Positions 50,998 through 63,911 of a stretch of 64,000 nucleotides of DNA are shown in pieces. Position 1 is the first letter of the stretch; the number at the start of each line of letters is the position of its first letter. The stretch spans positions 20,693,971 to 20,757,970 of the forward strand of contig NC_003070.9 of NCBI RefSeq assembly GCF_000001735.4. The letters run 5' to 3'. The translations under genes and the position numbers were made by a program. The DNA is from Arabidopsis thaliana. Taxonomy: Eukaryota; Streptophyta; Magnoliopsida; Brassicales; Brassicaceae. The notes beneath the pieces are model-generated. The model saw nothing but the letters and a program-made list of their open reading frames with translations, did no database searches and was not told the origin of the DNA.

Positions 50998-53795
50998 GTA
51001 AGTTTAGTTTTATATTTATAGTGTGAAAATCGTTGATGTGTTACATATTGTAAGGTTTGCTTTCAAATGTGGATTGTTACATAACTTGAAGAAGTGTGTG
51101 TATTGTTGTCTTTATCGAAAATGTTTGTAGTACTTGTAAAGTTGTAATAATTGAGAACGTTGAAGAAAGACCCAGAGTTTTACCAGTATTAACTCTTCCG
51201 AGGTTTAAACTCTTTTTTCACCTTCTCCCATCATGTTATTTACTTTGACCATTACTGTTTTTTGCTGGTCATTAAATCATGCAGGCACAGATACATACAC
51301 CAATATGCATATTAGGATGAACCCCACGAGAAATGTATTTAATGTTGCAGAGTCTTAATAGTGAAGACCCATATGTCTTGCAAGTTGCGACCCATTAATA
51401 ATGGGCCATTATCAACACTGTTCCTCACCAACAACAATCCCAGGCAGTGAGACAAATAACAACACTAAGGAGTTATTACAATATGGTATGTACAAATGCC
51501 TCAAATTAGTTTCTTACTTCCCACGCTTGTTAGTATTAATCAAATGTGTTCTAGAGTTTCTTTAAAAGTTTTGTTCTAGTTGTTCAAATGGAGGGACCAA
51601 ACTTGTAAAAGTGTTTTGCATGCATTGTTATATTTTCTAGTTGCATCAAAGTCTAAAACGTTTTAGTTCCACAAAATTCAGATTCAAAAGACATTCAAAT
51701 TATGATTTGAGTTTGATAAAACAAACAACAATACATGAAAGTTTCTTCTAGTTCTGTTTTTTTTTTTGCTTTCCGATTCAAGTGTTCTTGATTTATCGAG
51801 TTTTTAAGGTTAAAACTGACTGATAAGATTGTGGTGAATGTTTCCAGCCCAACGAGTAATATCAGAGTCATATGTTATTGGTGCAGTGTTGATGCATGCA
51901 TCGAATAAGAAAGATACGACGGAAATTCTCACTATGGAAAGCATACATGCTCTAAAATTTTGGAGTAAGAATATCTTGACCAGTGAGATTCTGGTGATGA
52001 TGAATTCTCATGTGTCGAATTCTGAGGAAGAATCTGCGAAAGGTCTTTCCGGGTGAGACTATGTTGGCAAGATATTCACGTGCCGAATTTTTGATTGGTT
52101 TTCCAAGTAATCGACAAATCACAGAAAAATTTATAGAGACAACTCCCAGAATGACTGACATGTTAATTTTAAACAAATCAACAAAAGTAACCTTGAAAGA
52201 AAAACAACAGAAACAGAAAATATATTTTTTCAGTGTCAACTTGTGGAATATATAGCCTTCATGCACACAGCACACCCATTTCATTTTCTTCTGATAGAAT
52301 TTTAAAAATATTTTCGAAACAAACATCTAATAGTTTTAACTTCCATAACCAGTCAGAACCCTTTTTTTTGCAAGAGCTGCTGAATTTAAATTCAAAGTCT
52401 GTTAGGGAAGAAACCTTTCTAATTTTCTTCTTGTATATGAAAATTCACCTTGGTACTTGGTTGGATATATATATTACCAAAAACATGTAATTGTTTCAAT
52501 TGTTTAACTGAGATCCTTAATTTCTTGGATAAAATGTTACGAAATGTACTTTCCGAATATTTATGTATATATATGGAAAGTGACACTATTCAATGTTCAA
52601 CTATCCATGCGAAATAAAAATTATTTGACATTACTAGTCACATAGATGTTTGGGTCAAACCTATATTGGGAAAAAATAACAAATCTTCTGTTCATCCATT
52701 GGTCTATGTTGGCGTATTTCTCCAAAACATGATAATATTGATTTAACATTATCTTTTCTTCTTTATGAAGATTTTTCTTTTTATCTTTTCTTTATTTCAT
52801 GTTTTAAAATCTATTTCTTACTTTTCTTTTTGTTTTCTGATGAAAATTTGATAGATTGTAAGAAAGAGACATTGAAGAGACTTTTACTCTAACCACAGAC
52901 GATATAGCAAGTGAGATTGCGTTATCCTTGATGGATCCATCGTGACAGGTGAACCCTCATTGCATTTATACGATTTAATTTAACCCCAAAGTATTCAGTA
53001 TTTGAAAACATGTTGTGATATCACTTGATTGCGTAGCGTAGGCATTTTTTATAGTAGGTAGCAAAATGTTTTACATCCAAATCAATAACATTTAGATTAT
53101 TTCTCTAACTAATATATTCAATAACATTTAAATACGTTTTGGATGAATGTTAATCATTTCCAATGATCATGTAGATTTTCCAAATGTTGCATGTTAAAAT
53201 AACTATCAAGAAAATTATTTTGTAAATTTTTAAGCGAGATTTCAAAAGCAGAGAACATGCTAATTCGTAATTTCTAATAATTCTTAAAAATGTATAAGAC
53301 AATGTATTATATATTATCATCATGAAGTGTTATGCTTCATGTTGTTGTCACATGGGAGTTTTATCACGAGTGTTACATTTGATTGATTCTTTTGTATTGA
53401 TAACAAAAGTAAGGAAAATGAAATCTGAAATTAAAATATGTCACTCGTTCTCGTTGGATCAGTACTCTCTCCTTTTTTCATTTTGGAGTTTACAATCTTC
53501 TTTTGATAGACGTTGGCTTTGGAACCAATTATAACTCCACTACTTTTGTTAAAGTATATCTGGATGATTTTTCTTCTAACAACATTCGTTCATTAAATAA
53601 ATGCGTGTTTAAATTTGGATAGTGACGAAACAACAATATAAATACAAAAGCATCATGCTACATGTTATGGTCTATGACATTATTTGGATTTGAATTATTA
53701 TGTTTTGGTTAATCTAGGCTCGTATTTAAATACAAAGTTCATGACCTAGGCTCGTATTTTTTTAGAGTCGTAATAACCTTTTATAAATTATTGAT
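50998..53795. other. Gene-poor AT-rich DNA
   Basis: Nothing I can name as a gene. The 72-aa open frame at 51838-52056 starts with ATG but has no recognisable motif. A short exon-like stretch (52862-52942) reads RDIEETFTLTTDDIASEIAL and on to a stop, of unknown origin. Much of 52950-54600 is AT-rich and degenerate. It may hold old transposon debris. Confidence 0.35.
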
Positions 53796-53797
53796 TT

Positions 53798-53880
53798 CAA
53801 AGAGACTCGAACTCATGCCTCTTTGAATGTTTAGGTTTTCAGTTAATGTGGGTTAAACCACTAGTTCAACCTCACTTTGA
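53798..53880 (-). mobile_element. Possible SINE head (tRNA-like A and B boxes)
   Basis: On the minus strand the segment reads GTTGAACTAGTGGTTTAACC (A-box-like) and, about 45 bases later, GAGTTCGAGTCTC (B-box-like). This spacing suits a tRNA-derived SINE such as the Arabidopsis RathE families. The downstream part is degraded into AT-rich sequence, and a 13-base direct repeat TAGGCTCGTATTT occurs at about 53716 and 53748. I could not confirm tail or target duplication. Confidence 0.4.
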
Positions 53881-54944
53881 TAATTTCTATGCAAACATTT
53901 TTTCTCCAAAAAGTCGTCACACTATTGATAATTAGAAAGTAGGACATAAACGTTTTTCTTCAATATTGAACTAGAATTCACATTTGACAGCCTATATAGT
54001 GTTTTAATAATTAATGCAAGTTACAACATTGACTAATAATCAGTATTTGATACTAATAACATACATTTCTTTTTTAATAATTTTTTGTAGATTGTAATAC
54101 AAACTAATAATTTATATCTTTTATTTTTATTGTATTTTTGTCAACCAAAATTAATTAAAATTTAAAAGAACCAATTCCGAGGGATATTGTTTACATCTAT
54201 ATGTTTTATATAGTAACGTACTTTTTTTTTTTAAATAATAACTTTTGTAAACTAATACAGAGTAAAATTTGGTATCAGTTATCAGTAACGCACTTTTCCT
54301 TTTAATAATAACTTTTGTAAGCTAATACAGACTAATATTCGGTCTTCGCTATTAATATTATTGTATATGGTAAACTATAAAATAGAAAAAAATATGATAT
54401 CTCTAATTTTGTAATTTTCTGTTTGAATAAAGTTATATATATTAAGTCTAAAAGTTTAAATTTACATAATCTCTAAATTTAGCTCTAAAATAATCATTTT
54501 AGAAAAAAATCATATAAACATTTTACCAATCACAGACTAAGTATTATTTTTTCTCAATATTGTTTTCACTAAAAAATGGTGAATACTAATTAATTTCTTT
54601 AACTTATAGTAATTTGAAAAAAAAAGTTTCCCATTTGGTGATATTGACAAGTGTTAAAATCAGCTACAATTATCTCTCCTTCAAGGTTAAAATTTGTATA
54701 TAAAGGGTCTATTCTATAGTTCTATGCACCTGCAGAGATTTTGATCTTGAAGAACATTCTCTTCAGTTTTTTCTGTCCTCTCTAAAAAACCTAATCTCTA
54801 AACTCGTCATTGATGAGCTCTGACCCCAATCTCACCACTTTCCCCTCACTTTCTCGGCAAAAGTTCAGTGATTTGCTCTGTTTCCTGGGAGGTTTTCTCT
54901 GTTTTTTAACCAAGATTTCAAGATTTGGTTTTGACGGAGCATAA
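53881..54944. other. AT-rich DNA and kinesin promoter/leader
   Basis: The left 800 bases are very AT-rich with repeated words (for example TAATAATAACTTTTGTAA at about 54231 and 54303). The kinesin promoter has TATATAAAGGG at about 54697 and the leader runs to 54944. No other gene is seen. Confidence 0.4.
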
Positions 54945-57900
54945 ATGGAGAGAACAAGATCGAAACCGGTTCGGAATCTACCCGAGACAATCCATTCTTT
55001 GCTCGGTTTGAAATCTCATATGACTTCTGATTGGGTTAAATCTGTATGCAACATCGCCAAGAATACTTCTTCAACGTCAAAGAAAGAAGAAGACGACTTT
55101 GTTTCTGTCGATTTACAGAGCATTAGAGGTACACTTTTCCTTTGAGAATTCTCTTTTTTTTTTCTAAGATTTTTCTATTTCTTTGGATGTTTGTTCATAA
55201 ATTTTCTTTTTTTCTTCTGCATAAAAAATTCTTGTCTTCTTGTGTACAATTAAAATCCTTTGGTGGAGATTACCTACTACATGCAAATCATACTGACCGT
55301 TAGATTATCTATTCTGGTACTGTATGAGTGACGTGTCAGTCATCTAACGGCTGGTTTGGTTATTCGTTTATATGTGTGGGTTCAATACTGTAGTCAGCTC
55401 TTTGAAAGTTTTTGCTACTCTATGTTGTCTTTTATGAAAAAATCACTCTGTTTCTGTTAAAAAAACACTTTATTCAGATAAGTTTAACTTAATTTTTTTG
55501 GTTTTGCACTTAAATTAGTTGCATTACAGAAAACATTTAATTCGAAAAGGTATCTGTAGTCAAGATTTCAGTAGGATTATAATATAGAATTAAATATGAG
55601 AATCTATGTCTGTTCAGATAATGTTGACTAAAAAGTTTCACAAATTATTTATTGCTATTTATTTATGCTCTGTGGCTTATTGGTCTTGCTCTGATTCTCT
55701 TGTTATTGGTTTGCAGATCAGCTCTCTGCACTAACTGTTCAAGTCAACGATCAGAACAAACTGAGAAGACAAATTCTTAATGAGTTCTTGGACCTTAAAG
55801 GTTAGTAATACATTAGAAAAAAAACTATGATTTCTAATGTAAATTTATATTCAAGAGTCTAATTTTATAGATTGGCAAATTTGGCAGGGAACATTCGTGT
55901 GTTTTGTCGAGTCAAACCCTTGGGAGCCACCGAAAAGTTGAGACCACCGGTTGCTTCGGATACAAGAAATGTGATCATCAAGTTATCAGAAACCAAGAGA
56001 AAAACCTACAACTTCGACAGAGTTTTCCAACCTGATTCATCCCAAGGTATGACTTTGATTTTCTCTGTTGATACACAGTTTCTCATATTGGTCATGCATA
56101 CATGAAAGTGTTCTTGATTAGTATTCAAAATCTTGCAGATGATGTTTTCTTAGAGATCGAACCAGTAATCAAGTCAGTTATCGATGGCTACAACGCTTGC
56201 ATTTTCGCATACGGGCAAACCGGTACTGGAAAAACTTATACAATGGTAAGAAGAATCAATCAAAACATCTCTTTGGTTTCATTGTTGTTTCTTTTAAGTC
56301 TATATATCAATACTGGATGTACAATTTTTGCAGGAGGGTCTTCCGAACTCTCCAGGTATCGTTCCTCGAGCGATCAAGGGATTGTTCAAACAAGTCGAGG
56401 AAAGTAATCATATGTTTACAATCCACTTTAGTATGCTTGAGATTTACATGGGAAATCTTAAAGACTTGCTTCTTTCTGAAGCAACTAAACCCATTTCTCC
56501 AATACCTCCAAGGTATAATGATATAATTCTAGCTCATAAGTCATAACATGTGCAGAGATCTTCATTGAAACGGTTGAACTATATAACTCAATGAGTTTTT
56601 GTTTCTCTGTTTCAGTCTTTCTATTCACACAGACCCAAATGGAGAGATAGATATTGAGAACTTGGTGAAACTTAAAGTGGATGACTTTAATGAAATCTTA
56701 AGGTTATACAAAGTAGGTTGTCGTAGCAGAGCAACTGCCTCCACTAACTCTAACTCTGTTTCCAGCAGATCACACTGGTAAAAGAAATCAAATATTTTGA
56801 TCTCTTTTTCTATTACATAATGTTCTTTGATCTCTCATGTATGCATGAAAATCATGAAACAGTATGATCCGTGTATCGGTCACTAGTCTTGGAGCTCCTG
56901 AGAGACGGCGTGAAACAAACAAGATTTGGCTAGTGGATCTTGGAGGAAGCGAGCGCGTGTTGAAAACAAGAGCCACTGGTCGGCGTTTTGATGAAGGCAA
57001 AGCCATTAATCTCTCTTTATCTGCTCTTGGAGATGTCATCAACTCTCTTCAACGCAAGAACTCTCACATTCCTTACAGGTAAACATATCAATCTTTTTGT
57101 AACTCTTGATATAGATCTCAATCTCTGACACTTTCGAGTTCTTTTTATGTGCTTCAGGAACAGCAAGCTCACACAGGTTCTAAAAGACTCTCTCGGTAAG
57201 TAAGAATATCTTGGTGTTAATTGAAAAACGTTTCTCTTTATTAAAGTTTGGTTATTGATGTTTCAGGGCAAGACTCAAAAACGTTGATGCTTGTTCATAT
57301 CAGCCCTAAAGAGGATGATCTATGTGAAACCATATGTTCTTTAAACTTTGCAACGAGGGCAAAGAATATTCATTTAGGGCAGGACGAATCAACGGTAATG
57401 GAATTACTAACTTGCATAGTACTCTCATCAACTTTCTTAAAAGTGTTACACTTTCTGATGGGTTAAAGATTCTTTTGACGTTTAGGAAGAACAAGCGAAA
57501 AAGGAGGCTGTGATGATGAATCTGCAGAAGATGATGGAAAAGATTGAACAAGAGCGTGAGATGTCGTTAAGAAAGATGAGAAATCTAAACGAGACGTTGG
57601 AGAAACTCACTGGTAAGCCTCATGTTATTGAAGAAGAAGAAAAGGATGTGGTTAGAGAAGTGATTCATGTGACTCCAAAGAAACCAAGAAACAAATCAAG
57701 ACGTGCTTCAGATGTTTTTCCTAGCTTCATGAGACCAACAGCTAGCAGCAACAGAAGATTATCAGGAGCAGATTTTAGCGTAACCCCTAATTCTTCAAGC
57801 TTCAAGTCTAGAAGGAACTCAATGATATCTGTCCGAGCTGAATCTGCGTGTCTTCCGGTGAAGAAGAAGAAGAACAGATTTGATTCTGCATGTGACTCAT

Positions 57901-58892
57901 CAGACAGGAGCGTTTCGAAATCGACTAGCATTATGCGTCAAAATACAGCAGATGATGCAACGGTGTATAGTCAGGACATATCTGAATGTGACATTAAGTT
58001 GGTAGTGTCTGAACACAAGCCAAAACCGCTGCAGATGGGGCCTGGTTCTGCGACAAAGTCCCGCTCCAACATCAGTAACTTCGAGAAAGATGTGATGCAG
58101 AAAATAGGTGGAACAGAGTTTTCAAGGATTAACAGTTGGCTTCGTTCGCAATCTGAAAACAGGAGTTACGTGCTTGACAAGACTCAACTTCCTGCGACTC
58201 ATTTCCTAGAAAACCTAAACAGATCGTTGGAGAAGTCACCAACACAGAGTTTTACAACGGAGAAGATCACTGGAAATGAACTGGAAGGTATAGAAGAGAC
58301 TAAAACAAATGAGACAGTGGTTAACCCTACACTGATGCTTAAAAAACTGTTTGAGCTGCAATGTCTCTGTTCTGCTGAAGAAGAGGATCAGATTTTGTCC
58401 AGATTCCCAATTCCTGGCTATGAGGATGATGATGAGTCTCGTTATCCTCCAATTTTAGAAAACGATGGATTTAGCCAGCACATAGACAATGAATGGTTTG
58501 GAGTCAATAATTACAGTGCGGATTGGGAGCGAGATTCACCAGCCACGATCCCGTTGTTAGAATGCGAACCGGATCTCAAACAGCTGTTACCGGAATTGGG
58601 TTTGGATCGATCACTTAAACCAAGAGGTTTGGCGGTCGCCGAGGGTGCAGCTCCACCATTGCTTAGAGCACAAGAAACCTTGGGAGAAAGAGGTAAACGT
58701 TTGTGTTCTGGCGTGAAATGTTTTTACAAACGCAAACGCTTTTCTAAGATTCTGTCTTTTTCTGTTGTTGTTGCAGGAAAAGGTCCAACGTTCATGCAGA
58801 AACTTCAGGCTTTATGCTTCCGTATTCTTCTGGGATTAGGGTTTATGGATGTGGGCTTTGGTAATGACTTCTTCAACGGGTTAACAAAGTAA
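54945..58892 (+). CDS. Kinesin-14 family motor protein, 859 aa (887 with intron retained)
   Basis: Exons: 54945-55128, 55717-55800, 55888-56046, 56139-56245, 56334-56512, 56616-56777, 56863-57078, 57158-57195, 57267-57394, 57486-58692, 58777-58892 (2,580 nt). A kinesin motor (remembered as At1g55550). The neck-motor junction [12 protein letters not shown] is typical of minus-end-directed kinesin-14s. The P-loop is [13 protein letters not shown], switch [12 protein letters not shown], switch [14 protein letters not shown]. The N-terminal extension is short (~90 residues). The C-terminal ~450 residues have a coiled coil ([20 protein letters not shown]) and a Ser/Arg-rich tail of unknown cargo specificity. 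The last intron, 58693-58776, is 84 nt without an in-frame stop, so retention adds 28 residues. Confidence 0.93.
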
Positions 58893-60503
58893 AGACATTA
58901 ACAGATCCAATTCGTCATCGTGATCCCCAAAAGATGCAAGTTTAGTTTTTTTCAATAGAAATTAAGTATGGATTCTTTTTGAATAAAACTTAGTTTTGTT
59001 TAGTGTTTAATGATTCAGTTTTGGAGTAGAATCCAATTATAGTTTTGTTTAAACCTGTCATGTCTTTTTTTTTTTGTTATAAACAAAATGTTAACATGAC
59101 ATTTTAGAGAAAATTGGTCTCCGTTACATATGTTTTATAATTATTAAAAAGTTGATTTGAATGCAAAATACGTATCATCATCCTTTCAGAGAAGATACTG
59201 TACTCAATTTGGGGCTTATATAGTCCACTGTAATTTTTATGTAATTAGCTTAATATAGGCCCAAGAAGAGTAATTAGTTTTCCGTAGTTGTTCCCCCACA
59301 TAAAGATAGGGCAACAAAACCTATCGAAGACTAAAATGCAAAGAGACAGATGGAGCAGTAAAACCTAAAAACATCAATTTGGTGAGATAAGGAGAGAGCG
59401 AAGTTGACTGTGTAGTAACCGGTGTGGACTTTTGTTAGCTATTCACTACCATATTGTTCGTCTTCTTCTCTATAAACCTTAATTTCCTTAATTCCTCAAT
59501 TTGCGGTTGTTACGTATGGATTACTCTTTTATTCTTGTTTTCAGGTTTTTTGCTCTGATAATTAAGAGAAGAAAGCGCTTTTTGAAGCTGTCAGCTCTTT
59601 TTGTCCTCTGTTCACATATGCATTTGAATTTGGATTCTTCTGTTAATTTAACGTTAAGGGGTTCTGAAGAGAGAGATGTATCATTTTCAAATTTGTTAAG
59701 TTTTCATAGAAATCTCTTAGATTTTCATTTTCAGATGCCAGAAGCATCAAGGGTTTAAATGTGGTAGTCGTGTCTGTTTGTTTTTTTGGTTGATGCATTA
59801 GAATAATCTCTCTGTTTATCCACTTGTCGTTTCTTTATCTTTAGGTGACATCAACTCTCTGATGGAGAGAACACTAACCTGAAATTCCATAATCTGTTGA
59901 AACTGGCTTTGTATATCTGGTCACAGCCCCTCCAGAAGTGAATCTTCTTTATTATTGGATAAATAAGGTTAGAGACAGTTTATGGAATATCTGATGTAAC
60001 TTAGAATGTCATCTTCCTACTTAATTCTTGATTGCTTTGTTGGCATGTCTACTATATATGTCTTCAGGGTTTAAGATTTATGAATACATGAATGGCCGGT
60101 TCTGACAGGTTCTCTGCATCATTCCATCGTCAGGTCTTGAGCATTTTCATGAGATTATTGGTCAAGAAGTGCTCTGTGCTCTTTTGCTTTTGTTCTGGTT
60201 TGTTTCACTTCAATCCTCAATATCTTCATAACTTTATATCTCAATTATATGCAGCTACTTGGGATCTCTGTAGATAATTCTATGCAATTTAATTGTTAAA
60301 AATGTTTGTTTGTGACTTTGTGTTACTTCCCTTACCAACAAATCCACGTTGTAATGAAAGCAAAACTTGGTATATGATTATGGTTTAATGATAGTATATG
60401 AAAGAAGGGGTTTACAAATTACACTTAAAATTTAGGAAAGGGTTAATTAGTTAATTTAATATTGCACCCCACTTTGTAGAGTAGTAGTTAATTGAATATT
60501 GAT
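58893..60503. other. Intergenic; possible non-coding transcript at 59.4-60.3 kb
   Basis: The left part holds the kinesin 3' UTR. Around 59465 there is a TATAAACC and a leader-like CT-rich stretch, followed by an 80-aa plus-strand frame from an ATG at 59516 with no known similarity. The sequence to about 60280 has transcript-like composition (CT-rich tracts, TTTCAGG-type acceptors) but no convincing protein. Box C/D-like TGATG words occur but do not pair into a credible snoRNA. Left as unassigned. Confidence 0.3.
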
Positions 60504-62557
60504 TTAGGAGTAGTGTGCAGGTAATGGCAAGCCCTTGACGATGCCACAGAGGTTTGTGTTGAGGGGGATGTTGTACTCGTCCCTTAGCGATTTCTCCGGT
60601 GATAGAACACTGACATACAATTGCTCGCCTAGGTATTTCCTCTCCAAGTTCTCAGACCTGATGTTCCACATACCGGCGTTGTCGAATGTCAAAAGGATAG
60701 CTGACCAAGACTTGGGGTAGACTTGCACGGTGTGTCTGCTAACCGCATCGAGCAAGTTGTAGTTCTCTCTCTTTTCAGGTGTCCACCTCCCTGGCTCAGA
60801 ACTGGCAAAGTCCATGGAACATTAACACAAAAGTTAGAAGATAGAATGCTAAAGGAAAGAAAGAAAGAGACAGGACCAAGGAGCTTACGCGACAGCGAAG
60901 AAGGAGTAGCCATCCAAATGAAATGACTGCATGGTCTTCTCGTGGTTCTCGAAAATGATCTCTACAAAGGTACGGAAAGTGATGTTGAGAACATTAGGTT
61001 GTACAGTCAATGCTGTGATTTTGGCTGCAGGCTCGTCCTTGATCACATTGTACTTGAAAACCTTCTCTGACATTTGGAAGTACTCAGCAAGCTTCAAAGG
61101 AGTCTCGGTGTCAACGTGTGATACACCATTGAAACCAAACCGGACTTTACCGTCAACCACACTTTTAGAGTTGACAAGCTTGATGCTACGGGTAATGTTG
61201 ATCTTTCCGTAATGGTATGAGCCTTGGGGGTTAGGCCTTGCAGCGTTAGAGGTAAGGTTCCACCTGAAAGACCTGAACTGGTTCAAAGACCAAGCCCATC
61301 CAACAGGAGCCTTGGGTAGCTCAGTTGAAGCCTGAACGTTGCTTCCCTCATACCGGATCACACCCACGGTGCTCAACTCCTTCTTGAGGAACCTAGTCGA
61401 TGCAACCATGTAGTAATCCTTAGCTGCTTGGTTAGCAGTCACAAGAACTGAAAAGCACTGGCCAACATGGACATCGAGAGAGTCATAGTCGTTCTGAATA
61501 ACATGGGATCCTTCCATCTCCACGAGCTTCATCTTGTGGTTCTGAATCCTGAAGTTAAGTGTAGACTTGAACCCAACATTGCAGAGCCTGTACTTGTAAG
61601 TCTTTCCAGGCTTCATTGTGAACAAAGGCTCGTTCTTTCCTCCAACCTTTCCAGACTTTCCATTGATCAAAACACCGTTAGGCAATCCAAGGGTGCGTCC
61701 ACTGTCAAGGAAGTTCTTGAGAGCAGTGTGGCCAGCTGTGTACCAGTCACCGAGAAGGACAGTGTAGTCATCTTCAGGATCAGCATAAGGAACGGGAATT
61801 AGGAGACGGCTGTTGACACGGAGACCACCAAAACCACCAGCAAAGCGGTGGAGAGAAGTGGTTGGGTAATAGAAGTAGGAACCAATCTGGTCCTTAGGTT
61901 GGAAATGGTAAGTAAAGTTCTGTCCAGCTGGGATGGGGCATGAAGTTCCAGCCACACCATCTTGCCAGCAGTTCTTCCTATGCTGAATCCCACTCCTGCA
62001 TCCACAATCCCTTATTAATACTACTCATATATCACATAAGAATGTTAACTTGGGTTTAAAAAAAGTCCTAGCTAGATTGGCCTGGTCGGACCCTAGAAAG
62101 TCGGTCCGCGGAAAACCCTTTGCCTTGAATCCCGTCAAAGCTGGACCGGATGGGAAAAGTCCGATAAAAGATTAACCGCGGACCAACTATGGCTTGAGCA
62201 CAAATAATTGACTGGCTCAAGCTTAAGAATGAGGATCACAGACCGGACTACCCCATGACAACAAGCTTTTTAACAGATGATCATAATATAAATAAAGAAT
62301 GTTGATTAGTACCAGGTCAAGAGGAAAGGTTCGTCTAGGTGGTTGAAGACATTGATGACGACGTTGTTGTTAGAGGTTGAGTTAAGGTTAGGACCAGGGA
62401 ATTGACCGTTGATGAGAATCACCTTTTGAGGAACACCGAGAGGTGAGGCAGTTCCGTAAGTCACGTTCCATGTATGGAAGAAGTAAGGATCACCGGCGTT
62501 CACGATCGCCACCGTAGAGACGAGGCAGACCAACACCGTCAATAACCTCCCCTCCAT
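60504..62557 (-). CDS. SKS14: SKU5-similar 14, multicopper-oxidase-like protein, 549 aa
   Basis: Three exons: 62557-62313, 61995-60889, 60801-60504 (1,650 nt). A member of the SKU5-similar family (At1g55560), related to laccases and ascorbate oxidase, secreted to the pollen or pollen-tube apoplast. A signal peptide is visible (MEGRLLTVLVCLVSTVAIVNA, about 21 residues). Three cupredoxin domains follow: GDPYFFHTWNVTYGTASPLG; VLLGDWYTAGHTALKNFLDS; and the third with VEIIFENHEKTMQSFHLDGY and DNAGMWNIRSENL. Copper-ligand His residues of true oxidases are largely missing (for example HLDGYSFF lacks the HPxHxHGH pattern), as in the whole SKS group, so it is probably not an active oxidase. It is divergently arranged with SKS12. 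Confidence 0.95.
62000..62312 (-). repeat. GC-rich inverted repeat inside SKS14 intron 1
   Basis: The intron (61996-62312) contains TCGGTCCGCGG at about 62100 and CCGCGGACC at about 62178, perfect inverted 9-mers in otherwise AT-rich surroundings, together with further GGTCGGACC and GGACCGG words. This may be a small inserted element. Similar GCGGACC words occur at 40.2 kb. Confidence 0.5.
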
Positions 62558-63911
62558 TTTTTTTTTAATCTCTTTTTCTAGAGGAAAAAGAGAATTGTTT
62601 TTGTTTCTGTGTTACGTATAATTAACCCTTTCCTACAAAAAAAAAAGGAAAGCAAAACTAGTTTTTGCTCTTAATGAATCCTTTGTGATTTGAAGTATTT
62701 ATTTAGGGTAAAACATAACTTCTTCTATAAGGTAACGTCACCAATTTTTACGCTTCATCTCTAATTCATTTTCTATATAAGAAAAATGGTGACAACAAAT
62801 AGATTTCTACCTGTATCTCTTTATGGTTTTAAGATTCCAGAACTTTGAATGAATACAACTCACATCGTATTCTAATATTGGAAATGTCACTAAAGATGTT
62901 AATATGTGGTTTCTACGTCAAAAGAATGTTTCCCGAAAATAAATGTCATGACAAAACTATGACCAAATAAAAAGTATCTCTAAACTCGATAAATGAATTT
63001 CTCACGTCATAAGAATTAGCTTTGACATGCTAACCCAATATAGAAATAGTTGTGATAATTATATTTTGCGATGGAGTATTCTAATTCTGAGATTATTCTT
63101 TGTCTCGATAGCTTGGTTTATTTGTAGTAATTTTTAGTCTAAAATTTCCGTACTTTCTCATGTCAAATTTAATAAGTCACTCAATTGTATAACTATTTTC
63201 GAGTGCATATAATTGAAAATTGCATCATCTTTAAACGCTTAAACTTTATTGCATACGCAATGGTATCACTTTAAACGTTTTTATCTGTTATTTCTTTTTA
63301 TTATTCTACATATCTCATGTTTTCATGTTTGCAAAAGAAGTTGTTATAATGGACGAGTCAGAAATATTTATAGAAAAACTGAAACGTCATTAATCTTCCA
63401 AGCCCATCATTTTATTTTTATTCTATCATTTGACTATCGTGCTACTATAAGTCATTTGATGTACAAGTCAATTATTTGATATGAGATCAAATCATAACCA
63501 AATTGGTTTATATAAGAAAAAATAAAGTTTAGTCGTTCGAGTTAGTATCATGAATCATGTATAATATATGACTAGACTCAACAACTATTCTCCAAAATTA
63601 GCAAAATTCTCAAAAAAAACTTAGAAATTTTTTTTTTAGAAAAAAAGTTTCACCAAAAATAGCGAGAGGTCAAATTGAATATTCCTAATATGGACGACAG
63701 GAAGAGCGTGATGAAAGGGACCTAAAGAAACGAGAAAAATCAGGAAACTGTTTATTCGATTAAGCTATAAAATGTCATTTAACATTTGAAGAAAAAAATC
63801 GAAATTCAAACAAAAAAAAACACATAATAAAACAAAAAGAAAAAAAAAACATTTTTTCCAACACTTGAAAAGAAAAATCATAAACTTTACTAATAATAAA
63901 GTTTACTATTA
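62558..63911. promoter_or_regulatory. Divergent promoter of SKS14 and SKS12
   Basis: This 1.35-kb region separates the two start codons. It is AT-rich with numerous AGAAA words, a motif known from pollen promoters of tomato LAT52, especially near 62576-62600 and 63815-63870. Both genes are family members known as pollen-expressed, so a shared or back-to-back promoter is plausible. Motif function here is inference. Confidence 0.5.

Noticed and set aside
51838-52056. 72-aa ATG-initiated frame
   Set aside because: No recognisable domain, no neighbouring exons in phase, in a degenerate AT-rich zone.
52862-52942. Exon-like stretch reading RDIEETFTLTTDDIASEIAL then stop
   Set aside because: No start, no convincing acceptor context or matching upstream exon, and I cannot place it in a family.
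59820-60010. Possible box C/D snoRNA (TGATG and CTGA words)
   Set aside because: Boxes do not fit RTGATGA/CTGA spacing and there is no terminal stem.
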